Assembly: GCF_900091615.1 (NCBI RefSeq)
Contig: NZ_FMIA01000002.1
Location: forward strand, 5,704,001-5,768,000
From: Micromonospora yangpuensis
GTDB lineage: Bacteria; Actinomycetota; Actinomycetes; Mycobacteriales; Micromonosporaceae
Reading direction: 5' to 3'
Length of the DNA: 64,000 bases
How positions within the stretch are numbered: the stretch's first letter is position 1; the number at the start of each line of letters is the position of its first letter. This document shows positions 1-9,226 of the stretch, one piece after another. A model generated the notes under the pieces. That model saw only the letters and a program-made list of their open reading frames with translations. It did no database searches and was not told the DNA's origin. The translations under genes and the position numbers were made by a program.

Positions 1-336
1 GACCCGCACCGCGTTCGCGGCGGTGAGTTCCCGGGCCCGCGCGTTGACGTCGACCGCCCAGACCGTGGCCGACGGGGCACACGAGGCGAGCACGCAGGTG
101 ATCGGCCCGAACCCGCAGCCGAGGTCGAGCAACGCGCCGGAGGTGGCGGCGCTGGGCAGGTCGGCCTTGCGCAGCAGCACCCCGGTGCCGGGGTCGAGCC
201 GGGCGGCGGAGAAGACCCCGCCGGCCGAGGCCAGGGTCCAGTCCCGGCCGGCGGCGCTGAATTCCACCTCACGGGGCGCGGCAGAGGTCGTCGGCTCGGC
301 GGTGAAGTAGTGGTCCCCGGTCGTCACGTCCGGCAT
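1..336 (-). CDS. Class I SAM-dependent methyltransferase, RsmC-like (5' part only)
   Basis: The reading frame opens with an ATG at the right and runs off the left edge, giving about 112 residues. It contains the SAM-binding motif LLDLGCGFGPI (about residues 67-77), followed by the acidic strand-2 motif WAVDVNARA, the pattern of class I methyltransferases. The start MPDVTTGDHYFTAEP resembles RsmC-type 16S rRNA G1207 methyltransferases of actinobacteria, which begin with a short segment leading to HYF. The catalytic NPP(F/Y) motif would lie outside the window, so the substrate cannot be confirmed. It is divergent from the membrane protein gene that begins at 438. Confidence 0.75.
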   Translation of the reverse strand, partial: MPDVTTGDHYFTAEPTTSAAPREVEFSAAGRDWTLASAGGVFSAARLDPGTGVLLRKADLPSAATSGALLDLGCGFGPITCVLASCAPSATVWAVDVNARARELTAANAVRV

Positions 337-437
337 TCTCGCACCGGGTGCCCGACAGCCCCTCGGGTGTCCCCGCGTGGTCGCTTGATTTTTCCGATTT
401 ATCCCCTAATGGGGCAATGGCCCCTACGCTACACATC

Positions 438-1754
438 ATGGTCTATCGGTATGAGTCCGGTGAGGACAGCCACCTGGAGCACCCGCGGCCCGGCACCGAG
501 CTTTCGGTGATCTCCGCCGGCCCGCCCGCCCGCCCCGGGCCCTCGCCGTCCCGTTTCCCCACGCCCACGCTGCCCCGGTCGAGCCGTCCGGCAACCGTCG
601 GCCACCCGTCGGCATCGATGCGCGCCGCCCACTCCACCACCTACCGGGTACGCGGCCCGCAGTCCGCCGCCGAACCGTACCCGGCCGACGCCGCGCACCC
701 GGCCGAACCGTATCCGCCGCAGACCGCACACCAGGCCGAACCGTATCCGCCGCAGACCGCACACCAGGCCGAACCGCTTCCGCCGCACACCGCGCACCAG
801 GCAACCCAGTTTCCGCCGCGGGTCTCCCACCACACCGAGCCGATCCCGCCGCACACCTCGGGCCGTCCGGTCGCGCAGCCGCTCGGGCCGTCCCGCACCC
901 GCTCGTCGGGCGGGCGGAACTGGCAGGTCCTCGTCGGTGGCGTCGCGGTGCTCGCGCTGCTCGCCCTCACCGGCCTGGGTGCCGCCGCCCTCGTCGTCGA
1001 CAGGTCCTCGCCACCGACGGTGACCCCGGTGGCCGGCCCGGCCGCCTCCCCGTCGGCGAAATCCGAGCCACCGCAGGGCATCGACTCCCGGGAGACCGAT
1101 CCGGCACCGCTGACCGCCAAGGAGGTCTTCGGCAGCCAGACGCTGACCCTCGGCTCCAGCGGGGCCTCGTACCAGGTGCTCAAGACCCAGTCCAGCGGCA
1201 GCTGCGCGGTCGCGGCCACCGACGAGATCGCCGACCTGCTGAGTCTGCTGGGCTGCAGCCAGGTGGTCCGGGCCACCCTGCGCTCCCCCGACGGCGAGCA
1301 CCTGGCCACCGCCGGGCTGTTCAACCTGACCGACCTGCACACCGCCGAGCGGGCCAGGGACCGGATCCGTGAGCTCCTCGACGACCGGCAGGGACGGCTG
1401 CGGGGCATGCCCGCCGACGACGACGAGACGACGGTGCTCGCCACCGCCCCGGCCCGCGTCGGCTGGCAGGTACGCGGCCACTACCTGGCGTACGCCGTGG
1501 TCACCCGGGCCGACGGCGCGGCCGCCGACGCGGACGACCAGACGGTACGCAGCGTGCTGTTCGACCTGATCGAGCTGCACCTCAACCAGGACGTGCTGGA
1601 GCGGCGGGCCAACGCGGGGGCGGCCAACCAGCCCACCGCGAGCCCCACCGAGCGCGCCGGGTCGCCGGCTGCGGACCCGGACCTCACCGAAGACCGCGAC
1701 GACGGCAACGGGTACGACCCGGAGGGCGCAGACCGCTCCGGCGACCAGGACTGA
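438..1754 (+). CDS. Proline-rich, single-pass membrane-anchored protein of unknown function
   Basis: A 438-residue protein I cannot assign to a named family. The N-terminal half (about residues 1-155) is proline-rich and carries six copies of an 11-residue repeat with core AEPYPPQTAHQ. A positively charged stretch is followed by one hydrophobic helix (about 157-182, VLVGGVAVLALLALTGLGAAALVV). The C-terminal domain (about 230-395) looks globular, has two cysteines about 18 residues apart, and ends in an acidic low-complexity tail. This suggests a cytoplasmic proline-rich arm and an extracytoplasmic domain. I chose the internal ATG (MVYRYESG) because in-frame sequence upstream looks like promoter DNA, with an AT-rich stretch at 385-410. 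There is no clear Shine-Dalgarno, so translation may be leaderless. Confidence 0.7.
   Translation: MVYRYESGEDSHLEHPRPGTELSVISAGPPARPGPSPSRFPTPTLPRSSRPATVGHPSASMRAAHSTTYRVRGPQSAAEPYPADAAHPAEPYPPQTAHQAEPYPPQTAHQAEPLPPHTAHQATQFPPRVSHHTEPIPPHTSGRPVAQPLGPSRTRSSGGRNWQVLVGGVAVLALLALTGLGAAALVVDRSSPPTVTPVAGPAASPSAKSEPPQGIDSRETDPAPLTAKEVFGSQTLTLGSSGASYQVLKTQSSGSCAVAATDEIADLLSLLGCSQVVRATLRSPDGEHLATAGLFNLTDLHTAERARDRIRELLDDRQGRLRGMPADDDETTVLATAPARVGWQVRGHYLAYAVVTRADGAAADADDQTVRSVLFDLIELHLNQDVLERRANAGAANQPTASPTERAGSPAADPDLTEDRDDGNGYDPEGADRSGDQD
669..866 (+). repeat. Six 33-bp in-frame tandem repeats
   Basis: Six consecutive 33-bp units start at 669, 702, 735, 768, 801 and 834. Units two and three are identical and the outer units are diverged. 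Each encodes 11 residues on the pattern (A/T)EPxPPxTAHQ inside the proline-rich arm of the surrounding membrane protein. The unit length keeps the frame, so copy-number change would only lengthen or shorten the arm. Confidence 0.9.
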
Positions 1755-1778
1755 GCCGGGCTCTCCGGAGCCGGCGGT

Positions 1779-2609
1779 TCAGGCCTCGGCGGGGACGCGG
1801 AGCCGACGGGTGAGTTCGGCCCGCCGGGCGTACTCCGTCGGGTCGGTCGGGTAGCCGACCTCGACCAGGGTGAGCCCGTGCGCCGGGGCCACGGTGACCT
1901 CGCTGGACCGTTCCCGCCGGGTCAGCAGGCCGGCCGGCCACTCCACCGGCCGGCGGCCGTCCCCGGCGACCAGCATCGCGCCGACCAGGCTGCGCACCAT
2001 GGCCTGGCAGAACGCGTCGGCCTGCACGGTGGCCACCAGCACCCCGTCGGCCTCCCGACGCCAGTCCAGCCGGGTCACCTCGCGCAGCGTGGTCGCGTTC
2101 TCCTTCCGCCGGCAGTACGCGGCGAAGTCGTGCTCCCCCACCAGTCCGGCCGCCGCGGCGTTCAGCGCGGTCAGGTCCAGCGGCCTGGGCCAGGCCAGGA
2201 TCTCGTGCCGGCGCAACGGCTGGGCACCGTACGGGGCATCGGTCACCCGGTACTCGTAGCGGCGCCAGGTGGCCGAGAACCGGGCGTCGAAGTCGGCGGG
2301 CACCTCGGTCATCGTCCGGACCCGCACGTCGGTGGGGAGCAGCCGGGCCAGCCGGCGCAGCAGTGACCCGGCCCGCTCCTGCCACACCTCGGTGGGCAGC
2401 TCCAGGTGGCAGACCTGGCCGGTGGCGTGCACCCCGGCGTCGGTCCGTCCGGCCACCGTCAACCCGGTCGCGGTACCCGGGCCGAGCACCAGGTCGAGGT
2501 GTTCGGTCAACACCCCGGCGACCGTACGCCGGTCGGGCTGGGCGGCCCAGCCGGAGAAACCCGTGCCGTCGTAGGCGACGTCCAGTCGTACCCGGGTCCG
2601 CTCGTGCAC
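1779..2609 (-). CDS. truA: tRNA pseudouridine(38-40) synthase TruA
   Basis: Isomerises uridines 38-40 in the anticodon arm of tRNAs to pseudouridine. The 276-residue protein opens with the family pattern LDVAYDGTGFSGWAAQP and has the catalytic motif GRTDAGVHATGQ, with nucleophile Asp57. Further on are the ARFSATWRRYEYRV and HDFAAYCRR blocks typical of TruA. The GTG start is favoured by a GGAGG six bases upstream; longer in-frame extensions run into the rplQ terminator. It is the last gene of the ribosomal protein cluster, behind rplQ, as in many actinobacteria, but a strong hairpin separates the two, so it may depend on read-through. Confidence 0.95.
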   Translation of the reverse strand: MHERTRVRLDVAYDGTGFSGWAAQPDRRTVAGVLTEHLDLVLGPGTATGLTVAGRTDAGVHATGQVCHLELPTEVWQERAGSLLRRLARLLPTDVRVRTMTEVPADFDARFSATWRRYEYRVTDAPYGAQPLRRHEILAWPRPLDLTALNAAAAGLVGEHDFAAYCRRKENATTLREVTRLDWRREADGVLVATVQADAFCQAMVRSLVGAMLVAGDGRRPVEWPAGLLTRRERSSEVTVAPAHGLTLVEVGYPTDPTEYARRAELTRRLRVPAEA

Positions 2610-2631
2610 CTCGTACCTCCGCCTGACGGTT

Positions 2632-2666
2632 CGGGCCCGGCACCCCACGAAGGGGTGCCGGGCCCG
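2632..2666 (-). terminator. Perfect 15-bp GC hairpin after rplQ
   Basis: Inverted repeat with arms 2632-2646 and 2652-2666 and a 5-nt loop, directly between the rplQ stop and the truA start. There is no U-tract, which is usual for hairpin terminators in high-GC actinobacteria. It probably ends or attenuates the alpha operon transcript. Confidence 0.75.
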
Positions 2667-2679
2667 ACGAAGCCTGTGC

Positions 2680-3240
2680 TCAGGCCTTGTTCTCGTTGAC
2701 CTCGTCGCTGTCCTCGCGGGCGGCGGCGGTGTCACCGGAAGCCGAGACCGGAGCCTCGGCGTCCTGGTCGGTGTCGGTCTTGGCCTGCGGGGTCTCCTCC
2801 GCCGGCGCGAGCGCCTCCACCTTGTCCTGCTGCGCCGCCTTGCGGGCGGCGGTCTTGTTGTTCGCCTTCGGCTCGGCGACCTGGAGCTCCTCGACCAGCT
2901 CGATGACCGCCATCGGAGCGGCGTCACCCTTACGCGGGCCGATCTTCACGATCCGGGTGTAGCCACCCGGACGGTTCGCGTACCGCGGCGCGATCTGGTC
3001 GAACAGGGAGTAGACCACGTCCTTGTCCTTGACGACGCCCAGCACCCGCCGACGGGACGCGAGGTCGCCCCGCTTGGCCTTGGTGATGAGCTGCTCGGCC
3101 AGCGGACGCAACCGCCGGGCCTTCGTCTCGGTGGTCTTGATCTTGCCGTGCTGGAACAGCGCGGTGGCCAGGTTGGCCAGCATCAGCCGCTCGTGCGCGG
3201 GGCTGCCGCCGAGGCGGGGGCCCTTGGTGGGCGTGGGCAT
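2680..3240 (-). CDS. rplQ: 50S ribosomal protein L17
   Basis: Large-subunit protein L17. The conserved N-terminal domain ([20 protein letters not shown] through about residue 120) contains the family blocks [22 protein letters not shown] and [20 protein letters not shown] in order. After it comes an Ala/Glu/Asp-rich tail of roughly 60 residues, making the protein 186 residues against about 120-130 in Escherichia coli; such tails are known in actinobacterial L17. It lies 34 bp after rpoA and is the last ribosomal gene of the alpha operon. Confidence 0.97.
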   Translation of the reverse strand: MPTPTKGPRLGGSPAHERLMLANLATALFQHGKIKTTETKARRLRPLAEQLITKAKRGDLASRRRVLGVVKDKDVVYSLFDQIAPRYANRPGGYTRIVKIGPRKGDAAPMAVIELVEELQVAEPKANNKTAARKAAQQDKVEALAPAEETPQAKTDTDQDAEAPVSASGDTAAAREDSDEVNENKA

Positions 3241-3274
3241 GCTAGGTGCTCCTCAGGTGTGGCGGCAGCGCGGA

Positions 3275-4297
3275 CTAGAGCTGCTCGGTCTCGCGGTAGT
3301 CGTCGGTGTCGTATTCGGCCTCACCGAAGGCGTCCACGACGTGCGCCGGGTCGAAGTTCGGGGCCGAGTCCTTCAGCCCCAGACCCATCCCGGCGAGCTT
3401 CATCTTGACCTCGTCGATCGACTTCTGACCGAAGTTCCGGATGTCGAGGAGGTCGGCCTCGGTGCGCCCGATCAGCTCACCAACGGAGTTGATGCCCTCG
3501 CGCTTGAGGCAGTTGTAGGAGCGGACGGTGAGGTCCAGCTCCTCGATCGGCAGGGCCAGGTCCGCCGCGAGCTGGGCGTCCTGCGGGGACGGCCCGATGT
3601 CGATGCCCTCCGCGGTCTCGTCCAGCTCCCGGGCCAGCCCGAAGAGCTCCACCAGCGTCGAACCGGCGGAGGCCAGCGCGGTACGCGGGCCCATCGACGG
3701 CTTGGTCTCGACGTCGATGATCAGCCGGTCGAAGTCGGTACGCTGCTCGACCCGGGTCGCCTCGACGCGGTACGTCACCTTCAGCACCGGCGAGTAGATC
3801 GAGTCGACCGGGATCCGGCCGATCTCCGCGCCGGCCTGCTTGTTCTGCGCCGCCGTCACGTAACCGCGGCCCCGCTCGACGGTCAGCTCCATGTCGAGCC
3901 GGCCCTTGCCGTTGAGGGTGGCGAGCTTGAGATCGGCGTTGTGCACCGAGACCCCGGCCGGCGGCTGGATGTCGCCCGCGGTGACGTCACCGGGGCCCTG
4001 CTTGCGCAGGTACATGCTGACCGGCTCGTCGTGCTCGGAGCTGACGCAGAGCTCCTTGATGTTCATGACGAGCTCGACCACGTCCTCCTTGACCCCGGGG
4101 ATCGTGGTGAACTCGTGCAGCACACCATCGATCTTGATCGAGGTCACCGCGGCGCCCGGGATGGACGACAGCAGCGTACGCCGCAGCGAGTTGCCCAGGG
4201 TGTAGCCGAAGCCCGGCTCCAGCGGCTCGATGGTGAACCGGGAACGGGTCTCGTTGATCGCCTCTTCGGAGAGAGACGGTCGCTGGCTGATGAGCAT
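3275..4297 (-). CDS. rpoA: DNA-directed RNA polymerase subunit alpha
   Basis: Alpha subunit, which dimerises to nucleate RNA polymerase assembly. Residues about 1-230 are the alpha-NTD ([32 protein letters not shown]). Residues about 245-320 are the DNA- and activator-contacting alpha-CTD ([20 protein letters not shown], then [11 protein letters not shown]). The 340-residue length is normal for actinobacteria. It sits between rpsD and rplQ in the classical alpha operon order. Confidence 0.98.
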   Translation of the reverse strand: MLISQRPSLSEEAINETRSRFTIEPLEPGFGYTLGNSLRRTLLSSIPGAAVTSIKIDGVLHEFTTIPGVKEDVVELVMNIKELCVSSEHDEPVSMYLRKQGPGDVTAGDIQPPAGVSVHNADLKLATLNGKGRLDMELTVERGRGYVTAAQNKQAGAEIGRIPVDSIYSPVLKVTYRVEATRVEQRTDFDRLIIDVETKPSMGPRTALASAGSTLVELFGLARELDETAEGIDIGPSPQDAQLAADLALPIEELDLTVRSYNCLKREGINSVGELIGRTEADLLDIRNFGQKSIDEVKMKLAGMGLGLKDSAPNFDPAHVVDAFGEAEYDTDDYRETEQL

Positions 4298-4393
4298 TTC
4301 TTCTCTTCTCTTCCGGGACGCCCGCTATTTGACGTCCACGACAAAACCTGTTCCGGTGGCCCGCCCGAGCAGGCGGGCCACCGCAACGAGCCG

Positions 4394-5020
4394 CTACTTG
4401 GAGTAGAGCTCGACGATCAGCTGCTCCTGGACCTGGGTGTCGATCACCTGGCGGGCCGGGAGCGAGTGCACCAGCACCTTCATCTGGCTGGGGATGGCCT
4501 CGAGCCACGCCGGAACGGTCTTGGAACCGGCCTGGGCCTGCGCCACGACGAACGGGGTGAGCTCCTTGCTCTTGCCCCGGACCTCGATGATGTCGTGCTC
4601 CTTCACCCGGAACGACGGGATGTCGACCTTCTTGCCGTTCACGGTGAAGTGGCCGTGCTTGACCAGCTGCCGGGCCATGTCCCGGGAGTGGGCGAAGCCG
4701 GCCCGGTAGACCACGTTGTCCAGCCGCGACTCGAGGATCTGCAGCAGAACCTCACCCGTCTTGGCCTTCTTGCCCACGGCCTCCTCGTAGTAGCCGCGGA
4801 ACTGCTTCTCCAGCACGCCGTAGACCCGACGGGCCTTCTGCTTCTCGCGGAGCTGGAGCAGGTACTCCGTCTCCTTGGTGCGGCCGCGGCCGTGCTGTCC
4901 GGGCGGGAAGGGCCGGGACTCGAACGGGCACTTCGGGCCATCGCACTTGCTGCCCTTGAGGAACAGCTTCATCTTCTCCCGCCGGCAACGGCGGCAGTCT
5001 GCACCGGTGTAACGAGCCAT
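4394..5020 (-). CDS. rpsD: 30S ribosomal protein S4 (zinc-binding form)
   Basis: Primary 16S rRNA-binding assembly protein, 208 residues. The N-terminus keeps four cysteines in the pattern CRRC...CDGPKC (residues 9-31), the zinc-binding form of S4. The S4 RNA-binding domain follows at about residues 98-160 (LDNVVYRAGFAHSRDMARQLV, then GHFTVNGKKVDIPS). It is 13 bp downstream of rpsK and upstream of rpoA. In many bacteria S4 regulates its own operon; no S4-binding leader could be recognised here. Confidence 0.98.
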   Translation of the reverse strand: MARYTGADCRRCRREKMKLFLKGSKCDGPKCPFESRPFPPGQHGRGRTKETEYLLQLREKQKARRVYGVLEKQFRGYYEEAVGKKAKTGEVLLQILESRLDNVVYRAGFAHSRDMARQLVKHGHFTVNGKKVDIPSFRVKEHDIIEVRGKSKELTPFVVAQAQAGSKTVPAWLEAIPSQMKVLVHSLPARQVIDTQVQEQLIVELYSK

Positions 5021-5033
5021 CTCTCTCTACCTC

Positions 5034-5441
5034 TCAGACCCGACGACGCTTCGGCGGACGGCATCCGTTGTGCGGCTGCGGGGTGACGTCGGCGATCTGG
5101 CCGACCTCGAGGCCCACGGCCTGCAGCGAACGGATGGCGGTCTCCCGGCCGGAGCCGGGGCCCTTGACGAACACGTCGACCTTGCGCATGCCGTGCTCCA
5201 TCGCCCGACGCGCGGCGGCCTCGGCGGCCAGCTGCGCGGCGAACGGGGTCGACTTGCGCGAGCCCTTGAAGCCCACCTGGCCGGCGGAGGCCCAGGAGAT
5301 GACCGCACCGGTCGGGTCCGTGATGGACACGATGGTGTTGTTGAAGGTGCTCTTGATGTGCGCCTGCCCGTGGGCGACGTTCTTGCGTTCCTTGCGCCGG
5401 ACCTTCTTGACAGCGGCTCCGGCACGAGCCTTCGGTGGCAT
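5034..5441 (-). CDS. rpsK: 30S ribosomal protein S11
   Basis: Platform protein of the small subunit, 135 residues, usual length. The start [20 protein letters not shown] gives the basic N-terminal tail. The family core follows ([21 protein letters not shown], then [16 protein letters not shown]), and the C-terminus [13 protein letters not shown] is characteristic. It lies between rpsM and rpsD in conserved order. Confidence 0.98.
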   Translation of the reverse strand: MPPKARAGAAVKKVRRKERKNVAHGQAHIKSTFNNTIVSITDPTGAVISWASAGQVGFKGSRKSTPFAAQLAAEAAARRAMEHGMRKVDVFVKGPGSGRETAIRSLQAVGLEVGQIADVTPQPHNGCRPPKRRRV

Positions 5442-5529
5442 AAGTCTGTGCGCTCCTAGTTGACTTTCCGCAGCGGGTTGCGGCCCGGCCCGCCTCGGCG
5501 GCGGCCGCTCCCGTCATCCGGTTAAAGAA

Positions 5530-5910
5530 CTACTTCTTGCCGGGCTTCTTCTTGCCGGCGACGGTCCGCTTCGGGCCCTTGCGGGTCCGCGCGTTGGTCT
5601 TGGTCCGCTGGCCACGCACGGGCAGGCCCCGGCGGTGCCGGATACCCGCGTAGCAGCCGATCTCGACCTTGCGGCGGATGTCAGCGGCGACCTCGCGGCG
5701 CAGGTCGCCTTCAACCTTGTAGTTGCCCTCGATGTGGTTCCGGAGCTGGACCAGCTCCTCGTCCGTGAGGTCCCGGGCGCGCTTGTCCGGCGAGATGCCG
5801 GTGGCGGCGAGCGTCTCCAGGGCACGGGTACGACCCATGCCGAAGATGTAGGTGAGCGCGATCTCCAACCGCTTCTCGCGGGGGATATCCACGCCGACTA
5901 GACGTGCCAT
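5530..5910 (-). CDS. rpsM: 30S ribosomal protein S13
   Basis: Head protein of the small subunit that contacts tRNA and the 50S subunit through bridge B1. The 126-residue sequence starts [20 protein letters not shown], has the helix-hairpin-helix block [22 protein letters not shown], the motif [20 protein letters not shown] and a lysine-rich C-terminal tail. It is in the conserved order infA-rpmJ-rpsM-rpsK. Confidence 0.98.
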   Translation of the reverse strand: MARLVGVDIPREKRLEIALTYIFGMGRTRALETLAATGISPDKRARDLTDEELVQLRNHIEGNYKVEGDLRREVAADIRRKVEIGCYAGIRHRRGLPVRGQRTKTNARTRKGPKRTVAGKKKPGKK

Positions 5911-6174
5911 GTGCGGGCGTACTCCTCGTGATGTGTGACGGAGGTGTGGACCCGTCCCTCCCCGCTACCGTCCGCCCCGTGCTGCCGGCGCGACCGCGCC
6001 GACGACCGGGAACGGTCGCTGCCCAAGCGGGCCCCGGCCTCCGACCGGGGGTCAACCACGAGAACGTACGCACTGCGTACCGCGCTCGGGGCTGGAACGA
6101 GCTGGTGAGATGTTGGCTGGATCTGCCACGCCGGGACGAACGCTCGACCGACCGTCACCGGCCGGTCGGGCGGA

Positions 6175-6288
6175 TCAGCCCTGGCGCTGCTTGTGGCGCG
6201 GGTCGGTGCAGATGACCATGACCCGGCCGTGCCGGCGGATAACCCGGCACTTGTTGCAGATCCTCTTGACGCTCGGCTTGACCTTCAC
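6175..6288 (-). CDS. rpmJ: 50S ribosomal protein L36 (zinc-binding form)
   Basis: The smallest ribosomal protein, 37 residues, read directly from the sequence as a GTG-initiated frame: [19 protein letters not shown], then [18 protein letters not shown]. The zinc ligands C11, C14, C27 and H32 are all present. An AAGG lies five bases before the GTG. It lies between infA and rpsM as in nearly all actinobacteria. Confidence 0.96.
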   Translation of the reverse strand: MKVKPSVKRICNKCRVIRRHGRVMVICTDPRHKQRQG

Positions 6289-6383
6289 GGTTGCCTTACT
6301 TCCCATCTGGCCCTGGACCGCGACGAGGCGCGGCCCGGACGTCGAAGACGGACACGGGACGCCCCGGCCGTCGTCAGGCTCGG

Positions 6384-6605
6384 TTACTTGTAGCGGTAGA
6401 CGATGCGCCCGCGAGTCAGGTCGTACGGCGACAGTTCGACGACAACTCGGTCCTCCGGCAGGATACGGATGTAGTGCTGCCGCATCTTGCCGCTGATGTG
6501 AGCCAGGACCTTGTGGCCGTTCGCGAGCTCCACCCGGAACATGGCGTTCGGCAGGGGCTCGATGACCCGACCCTCGATCTCGATGGCTCCGTCTTTTTTC
6601 GGCAT
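6384..6605 (-). CDS. infA: Translation initiation factor IF-1
   Basis: IF-1 binds the ribosomal A site during initiation and strengthens IF-2 and IF-3. The 73-residue protein starts [20 protein letters not shown] and is a single OB-fold S1 domain with the family blocks [20 protein letters not shown] and [12 protein letters not shown] chose the ATG at 6605 because it follows a GGAGG and matches the universally conserved length; the upstream in-frame extension is not conserved. It probably heads the infA-rpmJ-rpsM-rpsK-rpsD-rpoA-rplQ transcript. Confidence 0.98.
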   Translation of the reverse strand: MPKKDGAIEIEGRVIEPLPNAMFRVELANGHKVLAHISGKMRQHYIRILPEDRVVVELSPYDLTRGRIVYRYK

Positions 6606-6833
6606 GTCCTCCGCTGTCCTGACGTCGGTTACTCCGGACGGCTCACAACGTCTTACACGGGCGACGGATGCAAGATCCGCCATCCCGCGCCAGCCGCGGC
6701 TCCGGCCCCACCGAAGCGCAGGGTGGGCATGCCGGAGTGGACGCTGTGCGCCGATCTGAAAGTGTACGCCCGCCCACCTGCGGACGCCAAACCGGCCACC
6801 CCGGTGTCCCCCGAACCGGACACCGCGGCCGGA

Positions 6834-7487
6834 TCAGGCGTTGACTCCGCCGTCCCGCCGGTGCTCCCACCCGTCCGGGCGGAGCTGCGGGTCGTCGCCG
6901 GGTGGGCTGATCGCCGGTGCCTCCGGCAGCGCTTCCCGCCCCAGCGCCCGCCGCTCGGCCTTCAACTCCCGCCGGCGGGCCCGCTTCTCGGCCTTGCGCA
7001 CCCGCTTGCGCTCCTGCTTCTCGGCCCACCGCTGCGGCTCACCCGTGCTGAGCCCGATCCCGGTCTGGACCAGCAGGACCACTCCCCACGGCCCGGCCAC
7101 CCAGCCGGGCCAGAAGTAGAGCACGTCGCCGGAGATCACCGAGATCATCGCCCAGACCACCAGCGAGATGCCGACCGCGGTCAGGTACGGCTCCCAGTTC
7201 TCCGCCAGCCACCGCGCGGTCACCGACCGGCCGGCTGTCGACCTCCCGGGGACCACCGGGTCGGCGGGGACGGGCCCGGCCACCGTGGCACCACCGGGAG
7301 CCGCCGCGACGGGCAGGTCGATGACCACGGCATCCAGTTCGCCGTACGTCCGGGCGGTGTACGTCCGCTGCAACCGCTCGTCGTACTCGTGCAGGTCCAG
7401 CCGGCCCTCGTCGAGCGCCACCCGCAACCGGTCGGCCACCGCCTGACGGTCCGCGTCGGCGGCCCGCATCCCGTCGCGTTCGTCCAT
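6834..7487 (-). CDS. DUF1707 domain membrane protein
   Basis: 217-residue protein. Residues about 7-60 form a DUF1707 (SHOCT-like) helical domain with the typical sequence MRAADADRQAVADRLRVAL, DEGRLDLHEYDERLQ and YGELDAVVIDLP. Two predicted membrane helices follow (about 115-135 and 140-160), then a very basic helical segment rich in Arg, Lys and Glu that may form a coiled coil, and a Pro/Gly tail. The function of the domain is unknown; it is widespread in actinobacteria and often found in cell-envelope proteins. The start is uncertain: MDERDGM is taken over an upstream ATG at 7514, and neither has a strong ribosome-binding site. It separates map from infA. Confidence 0.75.
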   Translation of the reverse strand: MDERDGMRAADADRQAVADRLRVALDEGRLDLHEYDERLQRTYTARTYGELDAVVIDLPVAAAPGGATVAGPVPADPVVPGRSTAGRSVTARWLAENWEPYLTAVGISLVVWAMISVISGDVLYFWPGWVAGPWGVVLLVQTGIGLSTGEPQRWAEKQERKRVRKAEKRARRRELKAERRALGREALPEAPAISPPGDDPQLRPDGWEHRRDGGVNA

Positions 7488-7561
7488 CCGCCAAGCATGC
7501 CACCGCCGGGCCACCCGGCCGCGCGGTGCGGCACCCCGCCCCGCGCCGGCCGGTCGGTCAG

Positions 7562-8413
7562 TCAGGCGGCCGGCGAGGTGGCGGGCTGGCGGGCGGTCAC
7601 CAGGTCACCGAGCCGCTCCCGACCGCCGTCCGGCGCGGTCAGCACCCACACCCCGTCGGGCAGGATCGCCATCGAGTGCTCGACGTGCGCGGCGACCGAC
7701 CTGTCCCGGGTCACCACCGTCCAGCCGTCGGAAAGCTCCACCGTACGCGGCGATCCCATCGTGATCATCGGCTCGATGGCCAGCGCCATCCCCGTCACCA
7801 GCCGGGGCCCCTTGCCCGGCCGGCCGTGGTTGAGCACGTGCGGGTCCTGGTGCATCTCGGTGCCGATACCGTGGCCACCGTAGCCGTCGACGATGCCGTA
7901 CCGGCCGGCCTTGCGGACCGCGTTCTCCACCGCGTGGGAGATGTCGGTCAGCCGGCCCTTTCCGCTGGCCGCACCCCGCGCCGCGGCGGCGATCCCGGCC
8001 CACATCGCGTCCTCGGCCACCTCGGCCATCCGCAGCAGCGCCGGGTCGGCCTCGCCCACGCCGACCGTGATCGCGGCGTCACCGTGCCAACCGTCCAACA
8101 CCGCACCGCAGTCGATCGAGATCAGGTCACCGTCCCGGAGCACCTGCTGCGGGCCGGGGATGGCGTGCACCACCTGCTCGTTGACCGAGGAGCAGATCGA
8201 GGCCGGGAAACCGTGGTAGCCCTTGAAGGACGGGACCGCCCCCGCCTCGCGGATCGTCGACTCGGCGATCGCGTCGAGATCGGCGGTGCTGACCCCCGGT
8301 GCCACCGCCTCCCGCATCCGCCGCAGGGCATCGGCGACCACCAGGCCGGCGGCCCGCATCTTCTCGATCTGCTCGGGGGTCTTCAGCTGGATGTCCAGCT
8401 GGTGACGGCGCAT
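7562..8413 (-). CDS. map: Methionine aminopeptidase, type I
   Basis: Removes the N-terminal methionine from nascent proteins. The 283-residue protein has the pita-bread fold signatures: GYHGFPASICSSVNEQVVHA, the metal ligands in SIDCGAVLDGWHGDAA, the catalytic His in GGHGIGTEMHQDP, and the Glu ligands in LAIEPMITMGS and AHVEHSMAI. It lies downstream of adk in the order secY-adk-map, standard for actinobacteria. The C-terminal extension past the last Glu ligand is normal. Confidence 0.96.
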   Translation of the reverse strand: MRRHQLDIQLKTPEQIEKMRAAGLVVADALRRMREAVAPGVSTADLDAIAESTIREAGAVPSFKGYHGFPASICSSVNEQVVHAIPGPQQVLRDGDLISIDCGAVLDGWHGDAAITVGVGEADPALLRMAEVAEDAMWAGIAAAARGAASGKGRLTDISHAVENAVRKAGRYGIVDGYGGHGIGTEMHQDPHVLNHGRPGKGPRLVTGMALAIEPMITMGSPRTVELSDGWTVVTRDRSVAAHVEHSMAILPDGVWVLTAPDGGRERLGDLVTARQPATSPAA

Positions 8414-8572
8414 GGAGGGTCAACCTTTCGTTGCCGGAACCGCGGCCGACGCCGCGGGCCGTTGCCTCAGCCGCAGTGCCCGCCCACACGTACGTGGCCG
8501 GACCGCAAGCGTACGTCGCGCGTGGTCGCCGCCGCAGCGGTAGTCGGTCCGCGTCGGGGCCGGTCCGGAGAC

Positions 8573-9226
8573 TCAGCCGCCGTACGAGCGCAGCGCGTCG
8601 ATGGCCCGCACGGTGACGTCCTCCACCGGACCGGTGGCGTCGATGCCGACCAGCTTGCCCTGGGCGCCGTAGTAGTCGACGAGCGGAGCGGTCTTCTCGG
8701 CGTACTCCCGCAGCCGGGCGGCGATGGTCTCCGGCTTGTCGTCGTCCCGCTGGAACAGGTCGGCGCCGCACCGGTCGCAGATGCCGTCCCGGGTGGTGGC
8801 GTCGAACTCGACGTGCCAGATCTTGCCGCAGCCCCGGCAGGTACGCCGGCCGGAGAGCCGCCGGATCACCTCGTCGTCGTCGACGACCAGCTCCAGCACC
8901 AGGTCCAGCGCGGTGCCGAGATCAGCGAGGAGCTTGTCCAGCGCGGCGGCCTGCGGCGTGGTCCGCGGGAAGCCGTCGAGCAGGAAGCCCTCGCTGGCGT
9001 CCGGCTCGGCGAGCCGGTCCCGGACCATGTTGATGGTCACCTCGTCCGGGACCAGCTTGCCGGCGTCCATGTACCGCTTGGCCTCGACCCCCAGGGGCGT
9101 GCCCTGGGAGACGTTGGCCCGGAAGATGTCCCCCGTCGAGATCTTCGGCACCGAGAGGTGCGCGGCGATGAACTCTGCCTGTGTGCCCTTGCCCGCACCC
9201 GGCGGGCCAACCAGAACGAGTCGCAT
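8573..9226 (-). CDS. adk: Adenylate kinase with zinc-type lid
   Basis: Interconverts AMP + ATP and 2 ADP. The 217-residue protein starts [20 protein letters not shown], with the P-loop at residues 7-14. The NMP-binding block [10 protein letters not shown] is present. The lid holds four cysteines in two CxxC pairs (CRGC and CDRC), which makes it the long, zinc-binding form. Its ATG directly follows the secY TAG with no spacing, so the two are almost certainly translationally coupled. Confidence 0.97.
   Translation of the reverse strand: MRLVLVGPPGAGKGTQAEFIAAHLSVPKISTGDIFRANVSQGTPLGVEAKRYMDAGKLVPDEVTINMVRDRLAEPDASEGFLLDGFPRTTPQAAALDKLLADLGTALDLVLELVVDDDEVIRRLSGRRTCRGCGKIWHVEFDATTRDGICDRCGADLFQRDDDKPETIAARLREYAEKTAPLVDYYGAQGKLVGIDATGPVEDVTVRAIDALRSYGG

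Noticed and set aside
669..866. 33-bp units considered as a CRISPR array
   Set aside because: The units are contiguous without spacers and encode an in-frame protein repeat.
3023..5086. A 687-codon plus-strand frame opposite rpoA and rpsD
   Set aside because: Antisense shadow over highly conserved minus-strand genes.
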